Shown here piece after piece: positions 17,238 to 25,745 of a DNA stretch of 64,000 nucleotides. The stretch covers positions 558,001-622,000 of the forward strand of contig NZ_AP012331.1 in assembly GCF_001042635.1 (NCBI RefSeq). The letters are read 5' to 3'. The stretch is from Bifidobacterium scardovii JCM 12489 = DSM 13734 (lineage in GTDB: Bacteria; Actinomycetota; Actinomycetes; Actinomycetales; Bifidobacteriaceae). The notes below the pieces were generated by a model. The model was not told the origin of the DNA, searched no databases, and worked only from the letters and a program-made list of their open reading frames with translations. Position numbers and translations under genes: made by a program. Within the stretch, counting starts at the first letter, position 1; every line of letters begins with the position of its first letter.

Positions 17238-18512
17238 ATGAGCATGGGTTACGAATCGCTAAGCACTGTCGTGGTGCTGGTGATTGTGGTGATCATCATG
17301 GCCGGCTGGCTGCCTACGCGGACGGTGAAGGGCATGAGGAAAGTGGCGGAACATCGCGAGGACCGGTATTCGTCGTCGCTGCATCTGGTCGACAAGGACA
17401 GCGGCACGCGATTCTCCGACGAACGCACGCCACCGGCGAAAGGGATTATTATGCAGTCAGACCACACGCGGGGCGCGAAGTATTCGTCAGAGCACATCGC
17501 CCGTGTGCGTCAGCTGCGCCGTGCCGCCATCCGCCGCCGCCGGATCATCGTTATTACGCTGTTGGCGATCACCGTACTGGTACTTGGCATCTCCTTCCCC
17601 TTGAAATTCAGCCCGCTGTTCGCGTTGATCCCGGCCGCCCTGCTGGCCGTGGTGCTGGCGCTCGGCGCGCGGGCCGCGTCGCAGGCCCGCGAATGGGAAC
17701 GCAAGGTCGCGGCGGCCAACGGCAGGCGCTCGGGCGCCAAAAAGGCCGCGGCCACGCCTGGTGCGGCCGGTGTCCCCGCCGCTGCGGTGCCTCCTCATGA
17801 GGTCGGCGCCGCGGCGCCGCAGGCTCCCCGCGTCGATTCGCGCGCGGATGCGGCGGCCAAGCCCGACGATCCCGCCACCGATGTGATGGAGCAGCGTGAG
17901 ATCCGCCGTGTGCTGCGCCAGGCGCGCGAGGAGCAGGTTCAGGCGCTGGCCGAGCGTGACCGGCGCAAGGATGAGGCCGTTGCCGTGCAGCAGCCGGAGG
18001 TCGCCGTGGCCGCCGATCACAGCGCAGAGGAACAGTCGAACGTGGCGGATGCGACTGCACCCGATACCGCGAATGAGCCGCATGGCGCCGCGGACGGTGC
18101 CGTCGTGGTCAAGAGCGATCCGGCCGCGCCCGCCGCTGCGCAGGATCAGCCTTCAGCCGCCGCGCAGGCTCCCGACGAGACCAGCGAACTGGCTCATGTC
18201 AAGCCGTCGCGCGCGATGGATGCCGTTGACATGGCCTCCTCGCAGGATCTGATCTCCTTCTCGCTCGGCGCGCCCCGCAATGGCGTCGACGTGGCCCCCG
18301 AGGCCCCGGAGAGCTTGGAGATCAAGTCCATGCGCCAGGTGGCCAAGGCGGTGCCGGTTGAGAGCCCGGCCACGGCCGATGAATCGCCCCGGATGAACGA
18401 CACTGCCGCCTTCCATGCGGCGGAGGTGGAGCGCGACGTCGAGGCGCCCGCGGCGACGGACGAGTCGCTGGGCAACGGCCTCGAGGCCATTCTGGCCCGT
18501 CGTTCTTCGTGA
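17238..18512 (+). CDS. Membrane protein with a long Ala/Asp-rich cytoplasmic tail (unknown function)
   Basis: A 424-residue protein I do not recognise. It has one N-terminal membrane segment (residues about 8-24, VVVLVIVVIIMAG), a cytoplasmic linker rich in Arg/Asp, then two adjacent membrane helices near residues 105-145. A long polar tail of Ala, Pro, Glu and Asp with a helical EIRRVLRQAREEQVQALAERDRRKDE segment follows. The start is ATG 17238 or 17244. There is no ribosome site, but a TATTCT hexamer at 17231-17236 could make the transcript leaderless at 17244. A role at the cell envelope or division site is possible but unsupported. Confidence 0.75.
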   Translation: MSMGYESLSTVVVLVIVVIIMAGWLPTRTVKGMRKVAEHREDRYSSSLHLVDKDSGTRFSDERTPPAKGIIMQSDHTRGAKYSSEHIARVRQLRRAAIRRRRIIVITLLAITVLVLGISFPLKFSPLFALIPAALLAVVLALGARAASQAREWERKVAAANGRRSGAKKAAATPGAAGVPAAAVPPHEVGAAAPQAPRVDSRADAAAKPDDPATDVMEQREIRRVLRQAREEQVQALAERDRRKDEAVAVQQPEVAVAADHSAEEQSNVADATAPDTANEPHGAADGAVVVKSDPAAPAAAQDQPSAAAQAPDETSELAHVKPSRAMDAVDMASSQDLISFSLGAPRNGVDVAPEAPESLEIKSMRQVAKAVPVESPATADESPRMNDTAAFHAAEVERDVEAPAATDESLGNGLEAILARRSS

Positions 18513-18567
18513 ACCGAGGGCGTCGCGTGCGTTTTCTCCTGAATTCGCAGGGGTTTCACTCTCAGCG

Positions 18568-18594
18568 TTAGCACTCGAGTTGGCAGAGTGCTAA
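18568..18594. promoter_or_regulatory. CIRCE operator (HrcA site) of groES
   Basis: TTAGCACTC (18568-18576), a 9-bp spacer, and GAGTGCTAA (18586-18594) form the exact CIRCE inverted repeat bound by the heat-shock repressor HrcA. It overlaps the -35 box of the promoter just downstream. Confidence 0.96.
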
Positions 18595-18609
18595 TAATCG
18601 CGCTACGAT
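18580..18609 (+). promoter_or_regulatory. groES promoter
   Basis: TTGGCA (18580-18585) and TACGAT (18604-18609) are spaced by 18 bp. The -35 lies within CIRCE, so HrcA binding would occlude RNA polymerase. Confidence 0.65.
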
Positions 18610-18713
18610 GAGTCTTAGCGCAAAGGGACGATGCGGCAAAGTGATCGTCAGCCTCTTTCAAGCGGAAGCCCGGCGCGGGAACATTGGATTTCTAAGATAC
18701 GAGGTGACCTACA

Positions 18714-19007
18714 GTGTCGATTAAGCTCACACCGTTGGAAGACAAGATCATCGTCAAGCAGGCCGAGGCCGAGACCCAGACCGCTTCCGGTCTGTTCATT
18801 CCGGACAACGCCAAGGAGAAGCCGCAGCAGGGCGAGGTTCTGGCCGTTGGCCCGGGCCGCCGTGACGACAAGGGCGAGCGCATCCCGATGGATGTCAAGG
18901 TTGGCGACAAGGTGCTGTACTCCAAGTATGGCGGCACCGAAGTGCACTACGATGGCGAGGATTACCTGATCGTCGCCGCCCGCGACGTGCTCGCCATCCT
19001 GGGCTGA
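18714..19007 (+). CDS. groES: Co-chaperonin GroES (Cpn10)
   Basis: The heptameric lid of the GroEL chaperonin. The 97-residue protein has the full family sequence: [13 protein letters not shown], the mobile loop TASGLFIPD that docks on Gro[16 protein letters not shown] (roof) and [32 protein letters not shown]. Translation starts at GTG 18714 with GAGGTGA upstream. groEL is not adjacent; a strong terminator follows directly, so groES is a single-gene heat-shock unit. Confidence 0.98.
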   Translation: MSIKLTPLEDKIIVKQAEAETQTASGLFIPDNAKEKPQQGEVLAVGPGRRDDKGERIPMDVKVGDKVLYSKYGGTEVHYDGEDYLIVAARDVLAILG

Positions 19008-19053
19008 GACCGTTCGCCTGCTCCGCCCGCATGATGCGGATGGAGGGCCTATG

Positions 19054-19087
19054 ATCCCGCTGGTCACCGGACCAGCGGGATTTTTTT
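19054..19087 (+). terminator. Intrinsic terminator of groES
   Basis: ATCCCGCTGGT (19054-19064) pairs with ACCAGCGGGAT (19071-19081), followed by an uninterrupted T-run. Confidence 0.95.
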
Positions 19088-19091
19088 AATT

Positions 19092-19125
19092 CTTGACATG
19101 CTCCCGCCAGCGGGAGCATGTCAAG
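19092..19125. repeat. 16-bp perfect inverted repeat with CTCCCGCCAGCGGGAG core
   Basis: CTTGACATGCTCCCGC (19092-19107) and GCGGGAGCATGTCAAG (19110-19125) are exact complements with a 2-nt centre. The core belongs to the dispersed repeat family also seen near 7328, 25645 and 33176. Confidence 0.8.
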
Positions 19126-19213
19126 CCTCCATTCATCGTCGCGCGAAACCGGGGGACTCCGAGGGTCGGCTGATATCCTTGAAACTGACAAGACAGCGTG
19201 GCGATTGGGGGGC

Positions 19214-20230
19214 ATGATGGCGGACAATGCAGGGATCGGCGCGGCCACTTCGGATCTGTCGGATATGCCAATCGCCCCGGATGCGCCGGCCGCCTCGGCC
19301 GAGGCGGCCGCCCGCCTGGTCGACGCGCTGGCCGGCGTGCTCTCCTGTTCCCGCGAGGTCATCGAGCTGGCCGTCGACACCTTCGCCGCGGGCGGCCATC
19401 TGCTGCTCGAGGACGTCCCGGGCGTTGGCAAGACCACGCTGGCCCGGGCGCTGAGCCTCGCCATCGGCGGATCCTCCCGCCGCATCCAGTTCACGCCGGA
19501 CATGCTGCCCTCCGACCTGACCGGCGTCAGCATCTACGAGCAGTCCACGGGCGGATTCACCTTCCACCCCGGGCCGCTGTTCGCCAACATCGTCATCGCC
19601 GACGAGGTGAATCGAGCCAATCCCAAGGCGCAATCCGCCATGCTCGAGGCCATGGGGGAGTGGCAGATCAGCGTCGACGGCACCACCCACGCGTTGCCCG
19701 ACCCGTATTTCGTCGTGGCCACGCAGAATCCGATCGAACTCGAAGGCACCTATCCGCTGCCGGAGGCCCAACTCGACCGGTTCATGACCTGCACGAGCTT
19801 CGGCTATCCCGACGCGCGTGCCGAAGCGGCCATGCTCACCGCCGAACATGCGTCACGCCCCTTGGAAGGGCTGGAACAGGTCTGCTCGCCGGACGACATG
19901 CGCGCGATCCGCCGCGCGGTCGAGCGGGTGCGTCTGGCACAGCCGGTCGCCGACTACATCGTGGCGCTTGCCGCGGCGACACGCACGCACGATCAGGTAC
20001 GGTACGGAGCCTCCCCTCGCGGCAGCCTGCATCTGGCCGCCATGGCCCGGGCCCATGCGTTCGCCCAAGGCCGGGATTTCGTGCTGCCCGACGACGTACA
20101 GCGCATGGCGGTGCCGGTGCTGGCCCATCGACTGGTGCTCGGCGGCGTCGGGTACGGAATGGCCTCGTTGGCGCAGGCGCGCGAGATCGTCGCCGGCATC
20201 GTTGCCGGCGTCGCCGCGCCGCGCGCGTGA
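19214..20230 (+). CDS. MoxR-family AAA ATPase
   Basis: A 338-residue MoxR-type AAA+ ATPase thought to act as a chaperone for assembly of metal- or membrane-associated complexes. It has Walker A (DVPGVGKTTLARALS), the FTPDMLPSDLTG loop, Walker B (VIADEVNRANPKAQSAMLEAM), sensor 1 (VVATQNPIELEGTYPLPEAQLDRF) and the C-terminal helical lid (YGASPRGSLHLAAMARAHA). ATG 19214 or 19217 follow a GGGGGG run. The next gene carries DUF58, which nearly always travels with MoxR; the two are 10 bp apart. Confidence 0.92.
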   Translation: MMADNAGIGAATSDLSDMPIAPDAPAASAEAAARLVDALAGVLSCSREVIELAVDTFAAGGHLLLEDVPGVGKTTLARALSLAIGGSSRRIQFTPDMLPSDLTGVSIYEQSTGGFTFHPGPLFANIVIADEVNRANPKAQSAMLEAMGEWQISVDGTTHALPDPYFVVATQNPIELEGTYPLPEAQLDRFMTCTSFGYPDARAEAAMLTAEHASRPLEGLEQVCSPDDMRAIRRAVERVRLAQPVADYIVALAAATRTHDQVRYGASPRGSLHLAAMARAHAFAQGRDFVLPDDVQRMAVPVLAHRLVLGGVGYGMASLAQAREIVAGIVAGVAAPRA

Positions 20231-20240
20231 GGTGACTCCC

Positions 20241-23200
20241 ATGCCATCCGATGCCACGCCGGTCACCGCCACGGGAGCGGAGCCTCGACCCGCATCCCGC
20301 GTCCGACGTGCCCGTCGCGCCGCGTGCTGGCGCAGGCACGGCGTGATACGCCCCAGCGCGGCCGGTCTGGCGGTGGCGCTGTTCGGCGCCGGATTCTGGT
20401 ATGCGGGCCTGCTGCTCGACGATCGCGCGCTGATGGCCGCGGCGTTGACCCTGACGATCATCTGGGGGCTGTCCCTGGTCCTGATCGTGACGCAATGGGC
20501 GTTGCTGCGGCGGCAGGCGAACGCCGCGCCAGCCAAGGCGCGGTGGTTGCGGAGGCTGCGGCGCGTGCTGTCTTCCCGCTGCGTCATCGTGCGCGACCAG
20601 TACGAGCGCCTCGATCAGAGCGGGGCGGTGCTGGAACGCCACGTCGGCGACCTGCCGGGGCGGCGTGGGCTGTACCGCCGGGTTTCGTCCTTCGTGCGAT
20701 GGCGTGATCCGTTCGGCCTGTTCGCCGCCTCCCGCGTGCTCCGCAGGAGCGAGGAGACCGCGGTGCTGCCGCATGGGGGCGCCGCCGCCGACCCGGTCAG
20801 CCGTATGGCCGACCGCCGACTGCAGGGGCAGGACCACGCCGACGACACCGGGGGCGTGCGCGCCTACGTGCCGGGCGATCCGCCGAAGCTGATCTCGTGG
20901 AAGGCCACCGCTCATCGTGGCGATCTGATGACCCGGGAGACGGGGCGCGACGTGCGGACCTCCGCCATCGTCGCGCTCGACCTGCATTCGCCGGGCGTGA
21001 CCGAAGCGCACGTCGACGCCGAAGCCGAGCGGGTGCTGCCATGGCTGGCGCAGTCCGGCGCCGAGCATCGTCTGATCGTCACCGACGGCATGCACGTCGC
21101 CGAGGACCGCGACCATGCGGTGCGGTTGCTGGCCGCCGCCGTCCCATCCGGCGGGGCCGGCGATGCCCGCGGTGCGGAAGGCCCAGACAGAACGGGTGAC
21201 GCGAACGGCGTGGATGACGTGGGCGGTAAGGGCGGCAAGGCGCGTTCCGACTCGCCGGAGGGGATGCGCGTGCTGGCGGTGCGGATCGCCGAGCTGGCGT
21301 CCCGGCAGCACCGCGTGACGGCCATACGGCTGATGACGCCGCAGCCGCAGGGGCCGTTCGCCGCGGCGCTGCGCAGGACCGTCGATCAGGGGCGGCTGCG
21401 GATCGTCGAGACGGCGCAGACCCCGCATGCCGAGGACGGACGCCCGGATACCGCGTCTTCGCGTGGCGTGACGGTCGAAACGGCGCGTCTCGCCGACCCC
21501 GTTCCCGCGGTCGTGACCCTTGCGCATGGCGATGCGGAGCCCACCGCTCCCCGCAAGGACAGTACTCCCCGTAAGACCGGTACGTCCCGCAAGGCCGGCA
21601 CGCCGCATATCCGAGACGTTCGGCGCGCCCCGTGGAGCCCCGGCGCGATCGATGCGATGGGGCGCATCCTCACCGCCGCGGCGCTCCTGACCTTCTTCGC
21701 GATCTCCTTGGCCGCGCTGACCGGTCTGGTCACCGGCACCGGGTACTGGCCGTGGTTCGCCGGCGCGGCGCTCGCCATCGTGGCGATCGAATCCAATATC
21801 CCGGCGTCGGGCGGAATGGGATATGCGTTGCGCACCTGCGCCGTGATCCTCGCCGATCTGCTGGCGGCGGCGGTGATCGTCGTGATCCGCGTGCGCGACA
21901 TCTGCGGTATCTGGCTGTCCGCGATGCCCGATCCCGCCGACATCGGCTCGCGGACGATCGGGGAGGGGCAGTTTGCGCAGCCTCTGCAGCCGCTGGTCGA
22001 CTCGCCGCGCCACCTGCTGTCGGCCCTGGTCGCCGACGGATTCCAGGGGCTCAACCGGCAGCTGCCGCCGGTCAGCGTCGACGCTTACGGCGATTTGGTG
22101 CTGGTGATCGCCGTGGCGGCCGTCGTCGCCGTCATCCGCGTGCTGCTGGCCGCACACCGCACCGCGCCGGCGTTCGCGCTGCTGCCGGCCGTGCTGCTGG
22201 CCGCCGACTACGCTTTGGTCGGGCATCAGAGCGACTGGTGGCGCATCGGCGCGACGGTCGTGGCGTTCCTGATCTCCCTGTGGTCGGTGCGCCCGCAGCG
22301 TGCCTTGGCGCCGCTGCCGGTCGTCGCCGGCATCGTGAGTTCGGCGCTGGTACTGGCCCTGACGCCCCCGGCGGTCGACTTCGCCTATGCGGTGCCGCTG
22401 TCGATCGGCGATTCGGCCGGGTTGCTCTCGGCCAACACCATCAATCCGATGGTCGATCTCAAGCGGTCGCTGTCCTCCGGCTCGCAGTCCGTCGTGCTCA
22501 CCTATCAGGCGCCCGGCCGCACGTACCTGCGCATGACGACGCTGGACGACTTCGATGGGGACACGTGGAGCTTCGACGAACAGCTGGCCAAGGACGGCAA
22601 TTTCTACGGTTCGGGCATCCAACTCGGCCTCGATGGCGACGACACGATTCCCGACTACCAGCGCATGGCGTACTACGACAACCCGCTGTCCATGTACCTG
22701 TACGCGATGGACTTCGACGGTTTCGCGATGGCGGTTGCGGGCGGCGACGGGTCGGCCCCCTGGTCCGGCGCGTCCTCGTCCGCTCCGGCGTTCACGAACG
22801 CCGCGTCCATCCGGATCGAGTCCCTGAGGTCCCGGTTCCTCCCCGTGCCCGGAGTCACCAACTACCTGCACGGCATCGGCGGCGACTGGCTGGTCGCCCG
22901 GTCGACGATCTACAACCGCGCGTCGACCACCGCGCAAGGCATGGAATACGCCGTTTCCGGCATAGGCCTCGATCCGATCACATCGGATTCGGGCATCCGT
23001 CAGATCGGTTCCGTGGACGCGATGCGCCGCCAGCTGGAACAGCGGGTCACCACAGCGGACGCGCTGCGCCCCGAACGGGCCAGGGTGCGCCATGCGGCGG
23101 TGTCCCAGGGCATCGCCACCGCGTACCGGCACTGGATGCTGGTGCCGCTTTCCATCGGCCGGGACGGCACCGTCACCGATCGCGGGGGATCGGTCGTCGG

Positions 23201-24920
23201 ATCGGCGACGATACAAATCGGCGGTATAAGCAATCTCATCCTGTCCCAGGCGTTCAAGGATCGGTTCATCATCGGCGACGACGAGACGACAAAGCAGCTG
23301 ATGTCCCGGGACGGCTCGATGGTGCTGGTGCTGCCGCTGCCCGGCGAGGATGGGGCCGGCAAGGATGGGTCGGGCAAGGATGAGTCGGGTTCCAGCGGCC
23401 TGCGCGATCTCGGTTCGTATGCGGACCGATACGGGTCCGACGGCGAATCCGGCGGTTCGGACGGGGGAAGCTCCGGCGGCGTCAGCACCGAGTACTACGA
23501 CCTCAACCGGGAGCTCGCCGATCTGATGACGAGCGGCGGGTACTCCGACGTGATCTCGTACGGGGGCACGCGCACCTTTGACGCGAATTTCCTCCGCTTC
23601 CTCCTGGACATGGCCGACGCGATGGGCGACGATGCCCGCCGGCAGTACCGCTCGCTGCCGCAGGATCTGCCCGATAACGTGACCGCGCTGGTGGACCGGG
23701 CCAGGGCCGAGGGCGTCGCCACCGACGGCGACGGCTACGACCATCAGGTCGCAGCGATGCAGTGGCTGGTCAAATACTTCACGAATCCCGACAACGGGTT
23801 CGCGTATTCGCTGGATGCCCCGGACGGCGACGGGCGCGGCAACATGCAGGTCATCGACGATTTCCTCGCCGCCAGGCAGGGCTACTGCACGCATTACGCG
23901 TCCGCGCTGGCCGTGCTCGGGCGCGCGATGGGCGTGCCGACGCGCATGGTGCTCGGCTACAACAAGGGGGTCGGCGGCGCCAACGCCGACGGCAGGTACG
24001 AGGTCATGGCGCGCCAGCTGCACGCGTGGGTGGAGGCGTACATCGACGGCGTCGGCTGGGTGCCGTTCGATGTGACCCCGGCCTCGCCGGACAACGGCAG
24101 CGCCGTCGAGGCCGGTGCGGACACGAACGCCGGCGGCGGAACCGGCGCCGAGGACCTCGCCGGGGTCGACTCCACGCAGGAGGGCGACGGCACGCCGGAC
24201 GTCGGTGCCGACGCGAACGATGGCGGTCAGCGGAACCGGCGGCAGAACCGGAACACGCGTGATGACGGCTCCTCGGTGGCCTCGGAGAAGAGCGGTTCCG
24301 GTACTTCGGTGCTCGAGGCGTTCGGCGTGCCGTTCTGGGCGCGCGTCGCGCTGTGGTCGCTGCTCGCCGTGGTGGCTGCCGCGCTGCTGACGCTGATACC
24401 GGCCGGCATCCGCGCGCTGCGCCGGCGCCGGCGGCTCCGCGCGATCGAGGCCTCGCCCGGGGCGCGGGCGTGGGGCGCCGCGTGGGCGGAGATCCTCGAC
24501 TGCGCGTGGGACACCGGCGTGAGGTGGCGGGCCTCCGACACGGACCTCGCCATCGGCGGGATGATCGCCGGGTACCTGACCGGTGCCGGTGCCGTTGCCG
24601 GCTCCGGTGCGGACGCGGGTGTCGATGCCGATAACGATACCGATACGGATGCGGCGGCGTTCGTGCGGCTCGTCGCGGAACGGGTCGCGGCGCTGGCGTT
24701 CGGCGCCGGATCCGCTGCCGAGCGCGGCGGCACGCGGCGTCTTCGCACGGGGCTGGCCATGGTCCGCACGGCGTTCCGCGAAGCCCGTCGTGGCAGGTCC
24801 CCATTCTCGAGGCTGGTCGCGACATGGTTCCCCGCGTCGGTAATCCGCGGAATATGGCCGTTTTCAGCCGATCGCCGTGGCGTGTCGGGTGGATTTCGGG
24901 CGGCTGCGACACGCCGGTGA
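20241..24920 (+). CDS. Fused DUF58 protein and TgpA-type membrane transglutaminase (DUF3488-transglutaminase-DUF4129)
   Basis: A 1559-residue polypeptide that joins two proteins usually encoded by neighbouring genes. Residues 1-460 are a DUF58 protein: two N-terminal membrane helices, then RDPFGLF, RAYVPGDPPKLISWKATAHRGDLMTRE, and a von Willebrand-like part. A repetitive Ser/Thr-Arg-Lys linker (about 435-455) leads into a bundle of membrane helices (about 470-720, DUF3488). A long extracytoplasmic region then ends in a transglutaminase core with a complete triad: Cys1216 (QGYCTHYAS), His1261 (QLHAWVEA) and Asp1277 (PFDVTP). A last helix near 1369 and a cytoplasmic DUF4129 tail finish it. ATG 20241 follows GAGGTGA. 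Function in cell envelope processing is inferred from the family. Confidence 0.88.
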   Translation: MPSDATPVTATGAEPRPASRVRRARRAACWRRHGVIRPSAAGLAVALFGAGFWYAGLLLDDRALMAAALTLTIIWGLSLVLIVTQWALLRRQANAAPAKARWLRRLRRVLSSRCVIVRDQYERLDQSGAVLERHVGDLPGRRGLYRRVSSFVRWRDPFGLFAASRVLRRSEETAVLPHGGAAADPVSRMADRRLQGQDHADDTGGVRAYVPGDPPKLISWKATAHRGDLMTRETGRDVRTSAIVALDLHSPGVTEAHVDAEAERVLPWLAQSGAEHRLIVTDGMHVAEDRDHAVRLLAAAVPSGGAGDARGAEGPDRTGDANGVDDVGGKGGKARSDSPEGMRVLAVRIAELASRQHRVTAIRLMTPQPQGPFAAALRRTVDQGRLRIVETAQTPHAEDGRPDTASSRGVTVETARLADPVPAVVTLAHGDAEPTAPRKDSTPRKTGTSRKAGTPHIRDVRRAPWSPGAIDAMGRILTAAALLTFFAISLAALTGLVTGTGYWPWFAGAALAIVAIESNIPASGGMGYALRTCAVILADLLAAAVIVVIRVRDICGIWLSAMPDPADIGSRTIGEGQFAQPLQPLVDSPRHLLSALVADGFQGLNRQLPPVSVDAYGDLVLVIAVAAVVAVIRVLLAAHRTAPAFALLPAVLLAADYALVGHQSDWWRIGATVVAFLISLWSVRPQRALAPLPVVAGIVSSALVLALTPPAVDFAYAVPLSIGDSAGLLSANTINPMVDLKRSLSSGSQSVVLTYQAPGRTYLRMTTLDDFDGDTWSFDEQLAKDGNFYGSGIQLGLDGDDTIPDYQRMAYYDNPLSMYLYAMDFDGFAMAVAGGDGSAPWSGASSSAPAFTNAASIRIESLRSRFLPVPGVTNYLHGIGGDWLVARSTIYNRASTTAQGMEYAVSGIGLDPITSDSGIRQIGSVDAMRRQLEQRVTTADALRPERARVRHAAVSQGIATAYRHWMLVPLSIGRDGTVTDRGGSVVGSATIQIGGISNLILSQAFKDRFIIGDDETTKQLMSRDGSMVLVLPLPGEDGAGKDGSGKDESGSSGLRDLGSYADRYGSDGESGGSDGGSSGGVSTEYYDLNRELADLMTSGGYSDVISYGGTRTFDANFLRFLLDMADAMGDDARRQYRSLPQDLPDNVTALVDRARAEGVATDGDGYDHQVAAMQWLVKYFTNPDNGFAYSLDAPDGDGRGNMQVIDDFLAARQGYCTHYASALAVLGRAMGVPTRMVLGYNKGVGGANADGRYEVMARQLHAWVEAYIDGVGWVPFDVTPASPDNGSAVEAGADTNAGGGTGAEDLAGVDSTQEGDGTPDVGADANDGGQRNRRQNRNTRDDGSSVASEKSGSGTSVLEAFGVPFWARVALWSLLAVVAAALLTLIPAGIRALRRRRRLRAIEASPGARAWGAAWAEILDCAWDTGVRWRASDTDLAIGGMIAGYLTGAGAVAGSGADAGVDADNDTDTDAAAFVRLVAERVAALAFGAGSAAERGGTRRLRTGLAMVRTAFREARRGRSPFSRLVATWFPASVIRGIWPFSADRRGVSGGFRAAATRR

Positions 24921-25003
24921 CGCGCTGTGATTTGCGCTAGTCCCGCATCCGTGGCATTATAGCCAAGTTGCCGAAACGCGGCCCCGGTCGCTTGCGGGAA
25001 CAT

Positions 25004-25085
25004 GGCGGATTTCCCAAGCGGTCAAAGGGAGCTGACTGTAAATCAGCCGCTTCGTGCTTCAGTGGTTCGAATCCACTATCCGCCA
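25004..25085 (+). tRNA. tRNA-Tyr (GTA)
   Basis: Acceptor arm GGCGGAT (25004-25010) pairs with ATCCGCC (25078-25084), with discriminator A. The anticodon loop CTGTAAA gives GTA. The 82-nt gene has the long variable arm expected of bacterial tRNA-Tyr. CCA is not encoded. Confidence 0.95.
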
Positions 25086-25086
25086 C

Positions 25087-25158
<72 letters not shown>

Positions 25159-25163
25159 CTCAT

Positions 25164-25237
25164 GGCGGGGTAGCTCAGCTGGCTAGAGCGTACGACTCAT
25201 AATCGTAAGGTCAAGAGTTCGAGTCTCTTCCTCGCTA
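25164..25237 (+). tRNA. tRNA-Met (CAT), elongator type
   Basis: GGCGGGG (25164-25170) pairs with CCTCGCT (25230-25236), including two G-U pairs. The anticodon loop CTCATAA reads CAT. The sequence matches the actinobacterial elongator tRNA-Met rather than initiator tRNA, since it lacks an unpaired first base. Confidence 0.92.
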
Positions 25238-25286
25238 CAAAGGCCGGTAGAAAACCGGCGGACAACGAACACAAGAGGTGAATTCA

Positions 25287-25457
25287 ATGGCAAGCAAGAG
25301 CGCCGACATCCGTCCGGGCATCACGCTGGCATGCACCGAGTGCAAGGAGCGCAACTACATCACGACGAAGAACCGCCGCAACACGCCGGATCGTCTTGAG
25401 CTCAAGAAGTTCTGCTCCCGCTGCGGCAAGCAGACCGTGCACCGCGAGACCCGCTGA
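25287..25457 (+). CDS. rpmG: 50S ribosomal protein L33
   Basis: A 56-residue large-subunit protein with the zinc-binding (C+) form: CTECKERNY near residue 16 and [11 protein letters not shown] near residue 42 supply four cysteines. AGAGGTG lies upstream of ATG 25287. It follows the three tRNA genes by 49 bases with no terminator between, so tRNAs and rpmG may be one transcript. Confidence 0.95.
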
Positions 25458-25479
25458 GCGCGTTCCAACAGATTTTTTC

Positions 25480-25506
25480 AACCCGACCGAAACGGTCGGG
25501 TTTTTT
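25480..25506 (+). terminator. Intrinsic terminator of the tRNA-rpmG unit
   Basis: AACCCGACCG (25480-25489) pairs with CGGTCGGGTT (25493-25502) over an AAA loop, then T6. Confidence 0.95.
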
Positions 25507-25536
25507 GTTTTTTGCCGCGTCGGGCCAGTCGTGCCG

Positions 25537-25657
25537 TGCCCCGGCGGAGGGGTGTCGGGCTGCGTACTGTCGGCAAAGCCGACTGGGGGTGGTCCGGCGG
25601 CATGGCATCAGCCACCCTCAGTCTCGCTTCGCGAGCCAGCTCCCGCCAGCGGGAGCT
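25537..25657. repeat. Composite of dispersed palindromic repeats upstream of murB
   Basis: Contains CCCCGGCGGAGGGG, GTCGGCAAAGCCGACTGGGGGTGG and CTCCCGCCAGCGGGAG words in series. The same modules recur elsewhere in the window (see 33176-33218 and 53560-53600). Confidence 0.6.
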
Positions 25658-25745
25658 GCACGGGTTGGGTCATGGTCCGTCCTGCCCCGGCGGAGAGGCG
25701 TCGGGGCGCGTGGGGATGGTGACACGGGCGGAGCGTGCTTGTACC

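Noticed and set aside
19836..24023. 1395-residue minus-strand frame opposite the DUF58-transglutaminase gene
   Set aside because: A GC-skew shadow: low-complexity Arg/His/Gly composition, while the plus strand has clear domains.
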